NCBI GenBank assembly: GCA_934394855.1
Contig: CAKRRH010000028.1
Coordinates: 1-24,382 of the forward strand
Source of the DNA: an uncultured Eubacteriales bacterium
GTDB lineage: Bacteria; Bacillota; Clostridia; Oscillospirales; Acutalibacteraceae
DNA length: 24,382 bases
Direction of reading: 5' to 3'
Position 1 is the stretch's first letter. Each line of letters opens with the position of its first letter. The notes under the pieces are model-generated. The model saw only the letters and a program-made list of their open reading frames with translations, had not been told where the DNA came from and searched no databases. Below are positions 1 through 6,814 of the stretch, one piece after another. A program made the position numbers and the translations under genes.

Positions 1-395
1 AGCCCTTAAATGCACTTTCCGCCATTTCTTGCATGAGAAATGGTGTGCCCGTGCGGCATGAGCACATTCAATTTAATATTATTAGGTAAAATTTATGCGA
101 GAGAAACTTTTTGTAAAAAGTTTCTCTCGCGCTCTTTTCAAAAACTTTATTTATGAAAAAATTCAATTATGTAATGCGTTACAATACCACCAACTTCTAA
201 ATATATATATTTGTATGGACAATAAAATCGTGGGGTGCGGCGGCATCATATATAATACAGAATAATATAAAAACAGAAGTACAAGCCATCCTAACGCTGT
301 ACTTCTATCTTATTTTTTATAATGAAAGTTTTTTGGAGAAGAGCATCATCAATATTTATATTGATGTGGGGGAAACTTTTTATAAAAAGTTCCCA
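1..395 (+). repeat. Left copy of a structured inverted repeat bounding the window
   Basis: This gene-free stretch is an inverted match to the right end of the window. Positions 1-77 are identical to the reverse complement of 24306-24382. Inward, the same blocks follow in the same order with divergence: a hairpin at 98-129 (15-bp stem around GAAACTTTTTGT), a shared tail reading CAAAAACTTTATTTATG, a hairpin at 275-306 (AGAAGTAC paired with GTACTTCT), the shared string AATGAAAGTTTTTTG, and a hairpin at 368-394 (GGGAAACTTTTTAT type). The outer 77 bp also fold: CATTTCT pairs with AGAAATG around 23-42. No transposase or integrase is present. It is best read as a dispersed intergenic repeat at which the assembly stopped. 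Confidence 0.85.
98..129. repeat. Long perfect hairpin inside the left repeat
   Basis: A 15-bp stem (CGAGAGAAACTTTTT with its complement) closes on a two-base GT centre. A matching hairpin with a GAGGGACTTTTT stem lies in the right repeat at 24259-24286, so the structure is kept while the stem sequence varies. It could act as a transcription terminator or simply be a repeat-family hallmark. Confidence 0.7.
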
Positions 396-498
396 TCGTA
401 AAAAACTCTCAAACCTTTATAAACAAAATTCAGACAAGCTGAATATAATGATAATGCCACTTAAAATGGCGAAAATAATATTAAAGGAGAAAGTACAA

Positions 499-951
499 AT
501 GTGCAGCTCACCATTTAGCAAATGCATTGGCATTATCATCAGTGTAATCGTTGGCACGGCGTCGGGGATTCTCATGTTTTTTGAGTTTATCACAAACATC
601 ACCGCATTCGCTCTGCCGTTTATAATCATTTTTTCCGCTGTTGTTGCATTATTTATGCTTACGGCAAATTTAATATCATCGTGCAACCGTGATTGCATGA
701 GACTGCGCCGTGCGATATGCGCCGACCGTGGTTTTGTGATCGGAACAGCTGTCGCAACGCTTGTTGCCGCAATCTTCACAATTGTTTTGTCACCGACAAC
801 CGCATTCGTTTTGTCAACAATTCTTTTCGGAATCGTAATGTTTCTGTTTACACTCATGCTTACAGCCATGTTTTGTTTTTCGGACAGCTTTTGCAATCAC
901 CGAGAACGTTGCGAATGCAAAAATGACGACGACCGTGACGAAATTTTCTGA
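499..951 (+). CDS. Cys-rich four-helix membrane protein of unknown function
   Basis: I do not recognise this 150-aa protein. The open frame extends up to 322, but AAAGGAG at 484-490 lies a good distance before the ATG at 499, and the upstream part belongs to the repeat, so 499 is chosen. Four hydrophobic segments are visible at about residues 10-30, 36-60, 79-98 and 102-127. Between helices 2 and 3 is a basic, Cys-containing loop (C62, C66, C74 with RLRR). The C-terminus has C132, C138 and C140 followed by an acidic tail, DDDRDE. The pattern suggests an integral membrane protein with possible metal binding or disulfides on one face. It is monocistronic: a terminator follows at 988-1037. No function is proposed. 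Confidence 0.75.
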   Translation: MCSSPFSKCIGIIISVIVGTASGILMFFEFITNITAFALPFIIIFSAVVALFMLTANLISSCNRDCMRLRRAICADRGFVIGTAVATLVAAIFTIVLSPTTAFVLSTILFGIVMFLFTLMLTAMFCFSDSFCNHRERCECKNDDDRDEIF

Positions 952-987
952 GTAGCGGATAAATATTCAATATAATAAAATTCAGTT

Positions 988-1037
988 CCTCAAAGCGTTA
1001 TAAATCCGGTGTTACCCAAAACGCTTTGGGGGATTTT
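988..1037 (+). terminator. Rho-independent terminator after the membrane protein gene
   Basis: CCTCAAAGCGT (988-998) pairs over 11 bp with ACGCTTTGGGG (1021-1031) and is followed by a T-run (1034-1038). It separates the 150-aa membrane protein gene from the LexA-box promoter downstream. Confidence 0.85.
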
Positions 1038-1077
1038 TTATATGTTGGAACGGCGAAAAATATATAAAAAATACCAC

Positions 1078-1106
1078 TTGACAAAGAGGATGTTTCGGGG
1101 TAAAAT
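1078..1106 (+). promoter_or_regulatory. Sigma-A promoter of the 79-aa gene
   Basis: A perfect TTGACA -35 (1078-1083) is followed by 17 bp and a TAAAAT -10 (1101-1106). Transcription should start near 1112-1114, immediately before the LexA box. It is the best promoter match in the window. Confidence 0.85.
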
Positions 1107-1117
1107 GAATATACAGA

Positions 1118-1131
1118 CGAACAAGTGTTCG
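1118..1131. promoter_or_regulatory. LexA (DinR) operator
   Basis: CGAACAAGTGTTCG is a palindromic CGAAC-N4-GTTCG site and matches 13 of 14 positions of the Gram-positive LexA consensus CGAACRNRYGTTYC (only the last base differs). It starts a few bases after the expected transcription start of a strong promoter, an effective place for repression. Inference: the 79-aa gene downstream is part of the SOS regulon. Confidence 0.8.
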
Positions 1132-1155
1132 ACAATCGGAAGGGAGTGGTGAGAA

Positions 1156-1395
1156 ATGCCGAGAAAGGCGTATGTTCAGGTTACAGCCGTTTTTGATATT
1201 GACGGAACAATAATCCCGGAATGTATCTTTTGGGAGGACGGCACGGTTTACAACATCGACCGTGTTGTCAGCGTGTGCAGAGCTGCGTCGCTCAAAGCAG
1301 GCGGTGACGGCGTGCGATATACCTGCAAAATCGGCAATAATCTTACCTATCTTTTTTTGGACGATAACCGCTGGTTTGTCGAGGCAAAAGCGTGA
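1156..1395 (+). CDS. Small protein of unknown function, predicted SOS-induced
   Basis: A 79-aa protein with a clear ribosome site (GGAAGGGAGTGG at 1138-1149) before the ATG. It looks like a compact soluble beta-rich domain: alternating hydrophobic strands in VQVTAVFDIDGTIIP, CIFWEDG, YNIDRVVSV, VRYTCKIG and LTYLFLDDNRWFVE, with no membrane helix or signal peptide. The string FDIDGT resembles a HAD phosphatase motif I, but no other HAD motif follows and the protein is far too short. It has its own promoter and LexA box and ends just before a bidirectional terminator, so it is a single-gene unit. In other bacteria, solitary LexA-controlled small genes are often division inhibitors, toxins or repair accessories; nothing in this sequence selects among these. 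Confidence 0.85.
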   Translation: MPRKAYVQVTAVFDIDGTIIPECIFWEDGTVYNIDRVVSVCRAASLKAGGDGVRYTCKIGNNLTYLFLDDNRWFVEAKA

Positions 1396-1417
1396 CGAAT
1401 TTCCTAATCATCAATAT

Positions 1418-1461
1418 AAAAACAGAAGTACGAGTAATGATTATACCGTACTTCTGTTTTT
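1418..1461. terminator. Bidirectional terminator between convergent genes
   Basis: AAAAACAGAAGTACG (1418-1432) pairs over 15 bp with CGTACTTCTGTTTTT (1447-1461) around a 14-base loop. The flanking A- and T-runs give it termination ability on both strands. It lies between the 79-aa gene and the minus-strand ThuA-like gene. Its stem (ACAGAAGTAC) is the same as in the hairpins of the two end repeats. Confidence 0.85.
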
Positions 1462-1494
1462 ATGATTCTATATTCTATAAATTATCGCCGAAAT

Positions 1495-2214
1495 TTAATC
1501 TTTGTCGGGCTTTTCAACCATCGGACCGACGATTTCATCTACACGGTACGGTTCATGACACCATCTTACCGCATTTTTGATGACGGTTCGTACATTTTCA
1601 TCATAATAGGTCGGATATGCTTCGTGACCGGGCTGGAAATAGAACACTTTGCCATATCCTCTGCGCCAGCAACAGCCCGAACGGAATGTTTCTCCGCCCT
1701 CAAACCAGCCTGAGAACACAAGCTTTTCGGGTTCGGGGATTCCAAACGGCTCGCCGTACATTTCCTCATGAGGCAGGTTGAAATAGCGTCCGAGGCCTTG
1801 CGCAATCGGGTGTGACGGATCAACGACCCAAACACGCTCAAAATCTCCGCTTTCTCTCCAGCAAAGTCTGCATGATGTTCCCATCAACAGTCTGAACGGC
1901 TTTGACAAATGAGCCGAATGGAGGAAGATTATGCCCATGCCCTTGAGCACTTCCTGATGAACACGCTCGGCGATCTCGTCGGGAACATCACCATGCTTGC
2001 AATGCGCCCACCAAATCAATACATCTGTATTTTTAAGCACTTCCTCGGTCAATCCGCATTCTTCGTCATAAAGCGTTGCGGTGCGAACCTCAATGTCGTC
2101 TTCCTTACCCAAAAAGTCGGCAATGCAGCCGTGGATTCCGTTTGGATATATCTTTCTGATTTCTTCCTGACATGATTCATGGAAAAATTCGTTCCATACA
2201 GTAACTCTGATCAT
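1495..2214 (-). CDS. ThuA-like domain protein (trehalose utilisation family)
   Basis: This 239-aa protein matches the ThuA family, which has a class I glutamine amidotransferase-like fold. Visible features are the strand-nucleophile region DVLIWWAHCKHGDVPDE (64-80), the block GMGIIFLHSAHLSKPF (93-108), WVVDPSHPIAQGL (129-141) and the late FYFQPGHEAYPTY (191-203). ThuA proteins work with Gfo/Idh/MocA dehydrogenases (ThuB) in pathways through 3-keto sugars; their own reaction is poorly defined. The start is supported by AAGGTGA about 7 bases upstream. It is the last gene of a four-gene minus-strand cluster, 28 bp after the dehydrogenase gene, and ends before the bidirectional terminator. A cytoplasmic role in sugar or glycoside catabolism is inferred. 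Confidence 0.85.
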   Translation of the reverse strand: MIRVTVWNEFFHESCQEEIRKIYPNGIHGCIADFLGKEDDIEVRTATLYDEECGLTEEVLKNTDVLIWWAHCKHGDVPDEIAERVHQEVLKGMGIIFLHSAHLSKPFRLLMGTSCRLCWRESGDFERVWVVDPSHPIAQGLGRYFNLPHEEMYGEPFGIPEPEKLVFSGWFEGGETFRSGCCWRRGYGKVFYFQPGHEAYPTYYDENVRTVIKNAVRWCHEPYRVDEIVGPMVEKPDKD

Positions 2215-2242
2215 TTCAAATCACCTTTATTGCAATTATTGT

Positions 2243-3310
2243 TTATATATCTGTCTTGATAACAGCATTATTTTTGTCCGACTCAAACGCCGCTTCCATT
2301 ACCTTCATGACCCTGAGTGCCTGTTCAGGCTTAACATATAACTCTCCGCCCTCGATTGCACGGACAAAGCCTTGATATACGACGAATATATCGTCAACAA
2401 CATCTGTCGGTTCATGAAGCTCGATAGTTTCAACGGTATCGCTGCGTCTCGGCGCCATTGTCTTTGTCGGACCCGCTTTCGTATATATGATTTCCTCATC
2501 CCACTGTGATTGTTTGTCTTTGCAGCGGACGATTTTGCCCTCGCAGTTCCAATCATCGATCTGAAGCGTTCCGTCACGACCCAAAACATACCACCGTGGG
2601 TGGGTGATGAAGTTATTTGTCGATACTTCAATATGCACAAGCGGGCCGTTTTCAAGCTGAAAATCCAGTCTGAAATTATCGTCAACATCAGGATAATCGA
2701 TTGAAAACATCTTGCAATATACGCTCGTGACCTTGTTATCATACATGAACATTATCTGGTCGATGAGGTGAACGCCCCAGTCAAGCATCATTCCGCCACC
2801 GAGCGCTTTGATTGTGCGCCAGCCTTTGGGCATTCCTCTCGACCCCTCAACACGGGATTCGATAACATACGGCTCGCCGATGATTCCGCTTCTGACATTT
2901 CTCATCATCAGAACAAAATCTCTGTTTGTTCTGCGGTTTTGGTCGATCGTGAAAATGCGGTTTTCCTGCTTTGCCACCTCAATTATCTCGCAAAGCTCAG
3001 CGGACGAAAGGGTGGCGGGCTTTTCACAAATAACGTGTTTTTTGTGGCGGAGTGCGTCAATGCATATTTCTTTATGTGCCTCGTTCGAGGTCGCAACCAA
3101 AACCATATCAAGCTCGGGGTCACTAAGCAATTCTTCACGAGATGAATAAACATGGAGACCTTTTTCTTTTGCAAAGTCGCATCTATGCTCGTTTATGTCA
3201 TAAACGCCCTTTACATCGACTCTGACATCATGATATTTTAAGCACTCGTTGTGACCCGACGCCATGCCGCCGAATCCAACGATTCCAAGCTTGTATCGTT
3301 TTTCATTCAT
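2243..3310 (-). CDS. Gfo/Idh/MocA-family NAD(P)-dependent oxidoreductase
   Basis: 355 aa when started at the second Met (3310), which has GGTGG upstream; the Met at 3337 lies before that site and before the family's normal N-terminus. An N-terminal Rossmann fold is shown by GIVGFGGMASGH (9-20). The family's catalytic lysine motif is intact in CEKPAT (95-100, K97), as is GGGMMLDWGVHLID (171-184) with D177 and H181. Such enzymes oxidise or reduce sugars, inositols or glycosides, often at C3. The neighbours (isomerase/epimerase, a second dehydrogenase and a ThuA-like protein) point to a keto-sugar route. The exact substrate cannot be read from the sequence. Confidence 0.92.
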   Translation of the reverse strand: MNEKRYKLGIVGFGGMASGHNECLKYHDVRVDVKGVYDINEHRCDFAKEKGLHVYSSREELLSDPELDMVLVATSNEAHKEICIDALRHKKHVICEKPATLSSAELCEIIEVAKQENRIFTIDQNRRTNRDFVLMMRNVRSGIIGEPYVIESRVEGSRGMPKGWRTIKALGGGMMLDWGVHLIDQIMFMYDNKVTSVYCKMFSIDYPDVDDNFRLDFQLENGPLVHIEVSTNNFITHPRWYVLGRDGTLQIDDWNCEGKIVRCKDKQSQWDEEIIYTKAGPTKTMAPRRSDTVETIELHEPTDVVDDIFVVYQGFVRAIEGGELYVKPEQALRVMKVMEAAFESDKNNAVIKTDI

Positions 3311-3446
3311 AATAAAACCACCGATTTTCCAAAGCAAAAAGCTTTATAATAATAAGTTTTTTTCTCCTGAATATAATATATATTCATTAAGCCTATATTT
3401 TAAAAATAACGGCATGGCGTTAATCAAGGCGATAATCAAGCAAGAT

Positions 3447-4418
3447 TTATGCCCACCACATTTCGCCTGCTTTTTTGTAGATGAGAACATCTTTCAAAAA
3501 GGCGATTGCTTTTTCAAGACCCTCTTCGGGGGACATCAGACCGTCCTCATGCTCAATGCTGATTGCGCCGTCATAACCGACTGCCTTTAACATCGAGATG
3601 ATGCTGTTCCAGGTTTCTTTGCCGTGACCGTAGCCGATCGTTCTGAATACCCATGAACGGTGGAGAATGTCGCCGTAGGGTTTGGTATCAAGCACACCGT
3701 TGACGCTGCGATTTGTCTTGTCAATCAGCGTGTCTTTTGCGTGAAAATGATAAATCGCATTGTTTTCGCCTAAGAATCTGATTGCCTCAACAGGGTCGAT
3801 TCCCTGCCAGAAAAGGTGCGACGGATCGACATTTGCGCCGATTATGTCGCCGACGGCATTTCTAAGACGAATGCAGGTTTCGGGGTTATATACCACAAAT
3901 CCCGGGTGCATTTCAAATGCGATTTTCTTAATGCCGTGAGATTTTGCAAATTCTGCGGTGTCTTTCCAATAGGGGATTACTTTTTCGTTCCACTGCCAAT
4001 CGAGAATTTTTGAAAAATCATCCGGCCACGGGCAGGTTACCCAGTTCGGATATTTTGAATCATCGCAGTCGCCCGGACAGCCTGCAAATCCGATTATTGT
4101 ATCAACGCCGAGCTGTTCTGCCGCAAGGATTGCGTTTTTGAACTGTCGGTCATAGTCCTCGGCGATTTCCTTTTGAGGATGAAGCGGATTGCCGTGACAG
4201 CAAATTGCCGCAATTTTCATATCATATTTCGCCATTAAATCAAGATAATCCTTTGCGGCTTTTTCGTTGCCGATTATCTCTTCTGGTTTCAAATGATTGT
4301 TTCCCGGAAATCCGCCCGCACCGATCTCCATTGATTGAACACCGAGCGAATGTAAATATTTCAGCGCTTCTTCAAACGAATATGAATTAAGCACAGGGTT
4401 CATTACACAAAGTTCCAT
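3447..4418 (-). CDS. Sugar phosphate isomerase/epimerase-like TIM-barrel enzyme
   Basis: 323 aa of the xylose isomerase-like (AP_endonuc_2) fold, the group holding IolE, ketose 3-epimerases and glycoside-cleaving keto-sugar enzymes. The expected metal ligands are in place: E169 in IAFEMHPG, D198 in ANVDPSHLFW, H224/H226 in YHFHAKD and E289 in ISIEHEDG. The first possible ATG (4430) touches AAAGGAG with no spacer, so the second ATG at 4418, 12 bases from it, is preferred. The gene follows the first dehydrogenase gene by about 35 bp. A 136-bp AT-rich gap separates it from the next dehydrogenase. It probably isomerises, epimerises or eliminates from a keto-sugar formed by its partners. Confidence 0.9.
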   Translation of the reverse strand: MELCVMNPVLNSYSFEEALKYLHSLGVQSMEIGAGGFPGNNHLKPEEIIGNEKAAKDYLDLMAKYDMKIAAICCHGNPLHPQKEIAEDYDRQFKNAILAAEQLGVDTIIGFAGCPGDCDDSKYPNWVTCPWPDDFSKILDWQWNEKVIPYWKDTAEFAKSHGIKKIAFEMHPGFVVYNPETCIRLRNAVGDIIGANVDPSHLFWQGIDPVEAIRFLGENNAIYHFHAKDTLIDKTNRSVNGVLDTKPYGDILHRSWVFRTIGYGHGKETWNSIISMLKAVGYDGAISIEHEDGLMSPEEGLEKAIAFLKDVLIYKKAGEMWWA

Positions 4419-4453
4419 TGTATAATACATCTCCTTTAAAATTCAGATAAGGT

Positions 4454-5530
4454 TTAGAGTATAACCTCTTTGCCGATTTCAGCCGATTTGTAAATTGCTT
4501 CAAGGATTTTGACCATGTTGACGCCCTGTTCGGGTACAAACATCGGTTTTGTGCCGTTTTTAAGGCAATCGACAAAATGACGCAGGTTAGCATCATGACC
4601 CGACGGAGCGGGGGCAAATTTCGGCTGAATGTCAACCGAGCAGCCGTTTTCTTCGGTAAATATTTTAAGAGTGGGCTCGTCATATTGTAAATATGCGCCC
4701 GATTTTGTTCCTCGAAGCTCAACGAAGGTGCATTCTTTTTCGATGTTCGACGCCCATGAGAACTCGATCTGCAAAACAGCGCCGTTGTCAAAACGAATGA
4801 AGCCCATTGCAAGATCCTCAACATCAAATGTGCCGCCCTTTACCGCGTCGCCGAATTTTGAATGAATCGAATCGCTCTCGCTTTCGTCATTTGCAAATTT
4901 GCAATATGTCGCACCGCTTACCGCAACAGGCGTCGGGTTGCCCATCAGCCACATTGCAAGGTCGATCATGTGAACGCCGAGGTCGATCAGCGGACCGCCG
5001 CCCGACTGTTCTTTAGTCGTGAACCAGCCGCCTTTTCCCGGAATTCCTCTTCTTCTGCGCCAAGCGCATCGAGCGGTATATATTTCGCCCATTTTGCCGG
5101 CGTCAATATATTTTCTGAGATATGTTGACGAGGGCATATATCTGTTGTTTCTCATTACCATCAGCATTTTGCCCGATTTTTCAGCCGCCGCTTTCATCTT
5201 TTCGGCTTCCACAACCGAAATTGCGTCGGGCTTTTCACAAAATACATTAAGTCCGTGTTCCAGTGCATAAACCGCAATTATCGAATGAAGATAGTTTGGT
5301 GTGCAGATGTCAACAGCGTCAAGCTCGACCTTTTCGATCATTTCTTTGTAGTCGGTGAATGCTTTTGATTCGTCGTTACCGAAATGCTTTGCAAGGCTCA
5401 CCGCACGGTCCTTGATGATGTCACAGCAAGCAACGATCTCAACATCTTCCATGCTGTCATAGGGCGGCTTGTGAGCGCCGTTTGCAATTCCGCCGCAGCC
5501 GATGATTCCGATTTTGATTTTATTCTCCAT
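4454..5530 (-). CDS. Gfo/Idh/MocA-family NAD(P)-dependent oxidoreductase, first gene of the cluster
   Basis: 358 aa, a full-length family member. The Rossmann motif IGIIGCGGIANGAH is at 7-20. The catalytic lysine motif is FCEKPDA (97-103, K100), and GGGPLIDLGVHMID (177-190) has D183 and H187. A basic WRRRRG segment (158-162) may contact substrate. AGAGGTG lies upstream of the ATG. It starts the minus-strand operon and is transcribed away from the AraC-type gene at 5658, with which it shares a 127-bp promoter region. Having two intact but dissimilar dehydrogenases in one operon suggests successive oxidation and reduction of one sugar, as in 3-keto-glycoside pathways; this is inference. Confidence 0.92.
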   Translation of the reverse strand: MENKIKIGIIGCGGIANGAHKPPYDSMEDVEIVACCDIIKDRAVSLAKHFGNDESKAFTDYKEMIEKVELDAVDICTPNYLHSIIAVYALEHGLNVFCEKPDAISVVEAEKMKAAAEKSGKMLMVMRNNRYMPSSTYLRKYIDAGKMGEIYTARCAWRRRRGIPGKGGWFTTKEQSGGGPLIDLGVHMIDLAMWLMGNPTPVAVSGATYCKFANDESESDSIHSKFGDAVKGGTFDVEDLAMGFIRFDNGAVLQIEFSWASNIEKECTFVELRGTKSGAYLQYDEPTLKIFTEENGCSVDIQPKFAPAPSGHDANLRHFVDCLKNGTKPMFVPEQGVNMVKILEAIYKSAEIGKEVIL

Positions 5531-5573
5531 TCAAAACACCTCTTAAAAAAATATTATTTTTTATTTCGCTCAA

Positions 5574-5582
5574 AGTATAGCA
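5574..5582 (-). promoter_or_regulatory. Extended -10 promoter of the sugar cluster
   Basis: On the minus strand the sequence reads TGCTATACT, a TGn-TATACT extended -10, about 45 bases before the first gene of the cluster. No good -35 is present, which fits a promoter that needs an activator. Confidence 0.55.
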
Positions 5583-5597
5583 TATTGCAATAAAATA

Positions 5598-5606
5598 TGT
5601 TACAAT
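5598..5606 (+). promoter_or_regulatory. Extended -10 promoter of the first AraC-type gene
   Basis: TGTTACAAT is a TGn-TACAAT extended -10 about 52 bases before the start codon, again without a convincing -35. It lies back to back with the minus-strand promoter at 5574-5582; the palindrome ATTGCAAT (5584-5591) sits between them. Confidence 0.5.
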
Positions 5607-5657
5607 ATATTTATTCAAAAATATCAAATTTTTGTCATCGAGGTATTATTTATAATT

Positions 5658-6545
5658 ATGAACAAGGGATTTGACGAGGGAAAATTTAAGCTTGACGGAA
5701 TTGAAATGCCGTTTCAATGTATGCTGCTTAATGTGCCGAAATATAAAAAGAAAATACCCGAGCCGCATTATCACGATTACATCGAAATTCTTTACAGCAT
5801 CAGCACCGATTCGGACATATATATCAACGGCAGGCGCTATCGGTTTAAAACCGGCGACCTTGCGATTATCAACGCAAAAGAGGATCATGAGGTATATTTT
5901 GACCGTGCCGACGCTCACTATGTTGTGATAAAGCTGTTGCCCGAAGTGCTCTATACGGGCGAACAGACGGTGTTTGAGATGAAATATCTCTTGCCGTTCA
6001 TAATCGTCGATTCTAAGCACGAGCGGGTGATAAATGTTGACGGCGATGACAATTTCATTCATGACACGGCGACAAATATAATGTATGAATGGAACCGTCG
6101 TGAATATGGATTTGAGCTTGCGATTCGTGCGGATATTTTGCGAATTTTCCTTTGGGTGCTTCGTCACTGGCAAAAAAACAATATTGACGCACTCGACAGA
6201 TTCGATTATTCCGACGATATGATAAAAACGGTTCAGTCGGTGACCGAATATGTCTCGGAAAATTATTCGACTGCGACCGCAAAAGCGGCGGCGGACTATT
6301 GCAATTTGAGCTACAGCTATTTTTCACGCAGCTTTAAAAGGGTAATGAATCAAAGCTTCACGGAATATCTTAATTATGTCAGAATAACCAAGGCGGAACA
6401 GCTTTTGTCAACCACCGACAAGAGCATATCGGAAATTGCGGACGAGGTCGGTTTTTCGACCGCAAGCTATTTTATCGAGCAGTTCAAGAAATATAAGCAA
6501 AAATCGCCTAAGCAGTACAGACTCGGCATTATTGACAAAATGTAA
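5658..6545 (+). CDS. AraC/XylS-family transcriptional regulator, divergent from the sugar cluster
   Basis: 295 aa. The N-terminal half is a cupin-like sensor domain, with EPHYHDYIEILY (35-46) and INGRRYRFKTGDLAIINAKE typical of AraC sugar sensors. The C-terminal 100 residues hold the double helix-turn-helix: AAADYCNLSYSYFSRSFK for the first and ISEIADEVGFSTASYFIEQF for the second, ending in the family's SPKQYR. The ribosome site is weak and distant (GAGGT at 5640-5644). The gene is divergent from the dehydrogenase/epimerase/ThuA cluster, and a local regulator of that cluster, probably an activator responding to a sugar or glycoside, is the natural inference. Confidence 0.92.
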   Translation: MNKGFDEGKFKLDGIEMPFQCMLLNVPKYKKKIPEPHYHDYIEILYSISTDSDIYINGRRYRFKTGDLAIINAKEDHEVYFDRADAHYVVIKLLPEVLYTGEQTVFEMKYLLPFIIVDSKHERVINVDGDDNFIHDTATNIMYEWNRREYGFELAIRADILRIFLWVLRHWQKNNIDALDRFDYSDDMIKTVQSVTEYVSENYSTATAKAAADYCNLSYSYFSRSFKRVMNQSFTEYLNYVRITKAEQLLSTTDKSISEIADEVGFSTASYFIEQFKKYKQKSPKQYRLGIIDKM

Positions 6546-6552
6546 AAATAGC

Positions 6553-6581
6553 TTGATATTTTGATTTATATGTGTTAAAAT
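6553..6581 (+). promoter_or_regulatory. Promoter of the SRP RNA-dnaX operon
   Basis: TTGATA (6553-6558) is followed by 17 bp and TAAAAT (6576-6581), with a TG one base before the -10 (extended -10). Transcription should start near 6588. It is the only clear promoter before dnaX, so it may serve both the RNA and the genes downstream. Confidence 0.75.
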
Positions 6582-6624
6582 ATATAAACGCCGAATGTTA
6601 CGCAAAAAGTTAATAAGATTTAGC

Positions 6625-6770
6625 TGTCCGTACTTTTAAGTATGCGGATGTGCGGGTCCTGTGCGACGGACCGCTGTGAACCATGTCAGGCGGGGAACCG
6701 AGCAGCATTAAGCGGCAGTGTCCGTGCGCCGCAGTAAACCTGTTCGTCCGCAGACTTAAGGGTATGGGCA
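6625..6770 (+). ncRNA. ffs: Signal recognition particle RNA (small bacterial type)
   Basis: The conserved tip of helix 8 is unmistakable at 6675-6706: GTGAACC, then GTCAGG, a CGG/CCG stem closed by a GGAA tetraloop, and AGCAGC. The outer arm is a 14-bp helix between CCGTACTTTTAAGT (6628-6641) and ACTTAAGGGTATGG (6754-6767), with GCGGA (6644-6648) pairing with TCCGC (6747-6751) further in. The RNA is about 145 nt. I see no 5' Alu domain like that of Bacillus, so it is the short form. It binds Ffh and targets membrane proteins to the translocon. A T-run (6771-6776) follows. Its position directly before dnaX is shared with Bacillus. Exact ends are approximate. Confidence 0.9.
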
Positions 6771-6814
6771 TTTTTTATTTTAATAATTCATTATTTTTAA
6801 GGAGCGAGGCAAAA

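Noticed and set aside
90..400. CRISPR array from the repeated short hairpins
   Set aside because: The hairpins are few, unevenly spaced and diverged; there are no regular repeats with unique spacers and no cas genes.
322..498. Longer start of the membrane protein at 322
   Set aside because: The stretch belongs to the repeat with its hairpin; AAAGGAG before the ATG at 499 is the better start.
1186..1215. FDIDGT in the 79-aa protein as HAD phosphatase motif I
   Set aside because: HAD enzymes need further motifs and well over 150 residues; none are present here and the strand pattern differs.
3311..3446. Riboswitch or internal promoter in the 136-bp gap of the sugar cluster
   Set aside because: The gap is AT-rich with only a weak stem and no hexamer pair with proper spacing; nothing supports a specific call.
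6683..6814. Longer dnaX start giving 44 extra N-terminal residues
   Set aside because: The extra part is translated SRP RNA. The ribosome site and the conserved HRALYRKYRP start point to 6815.
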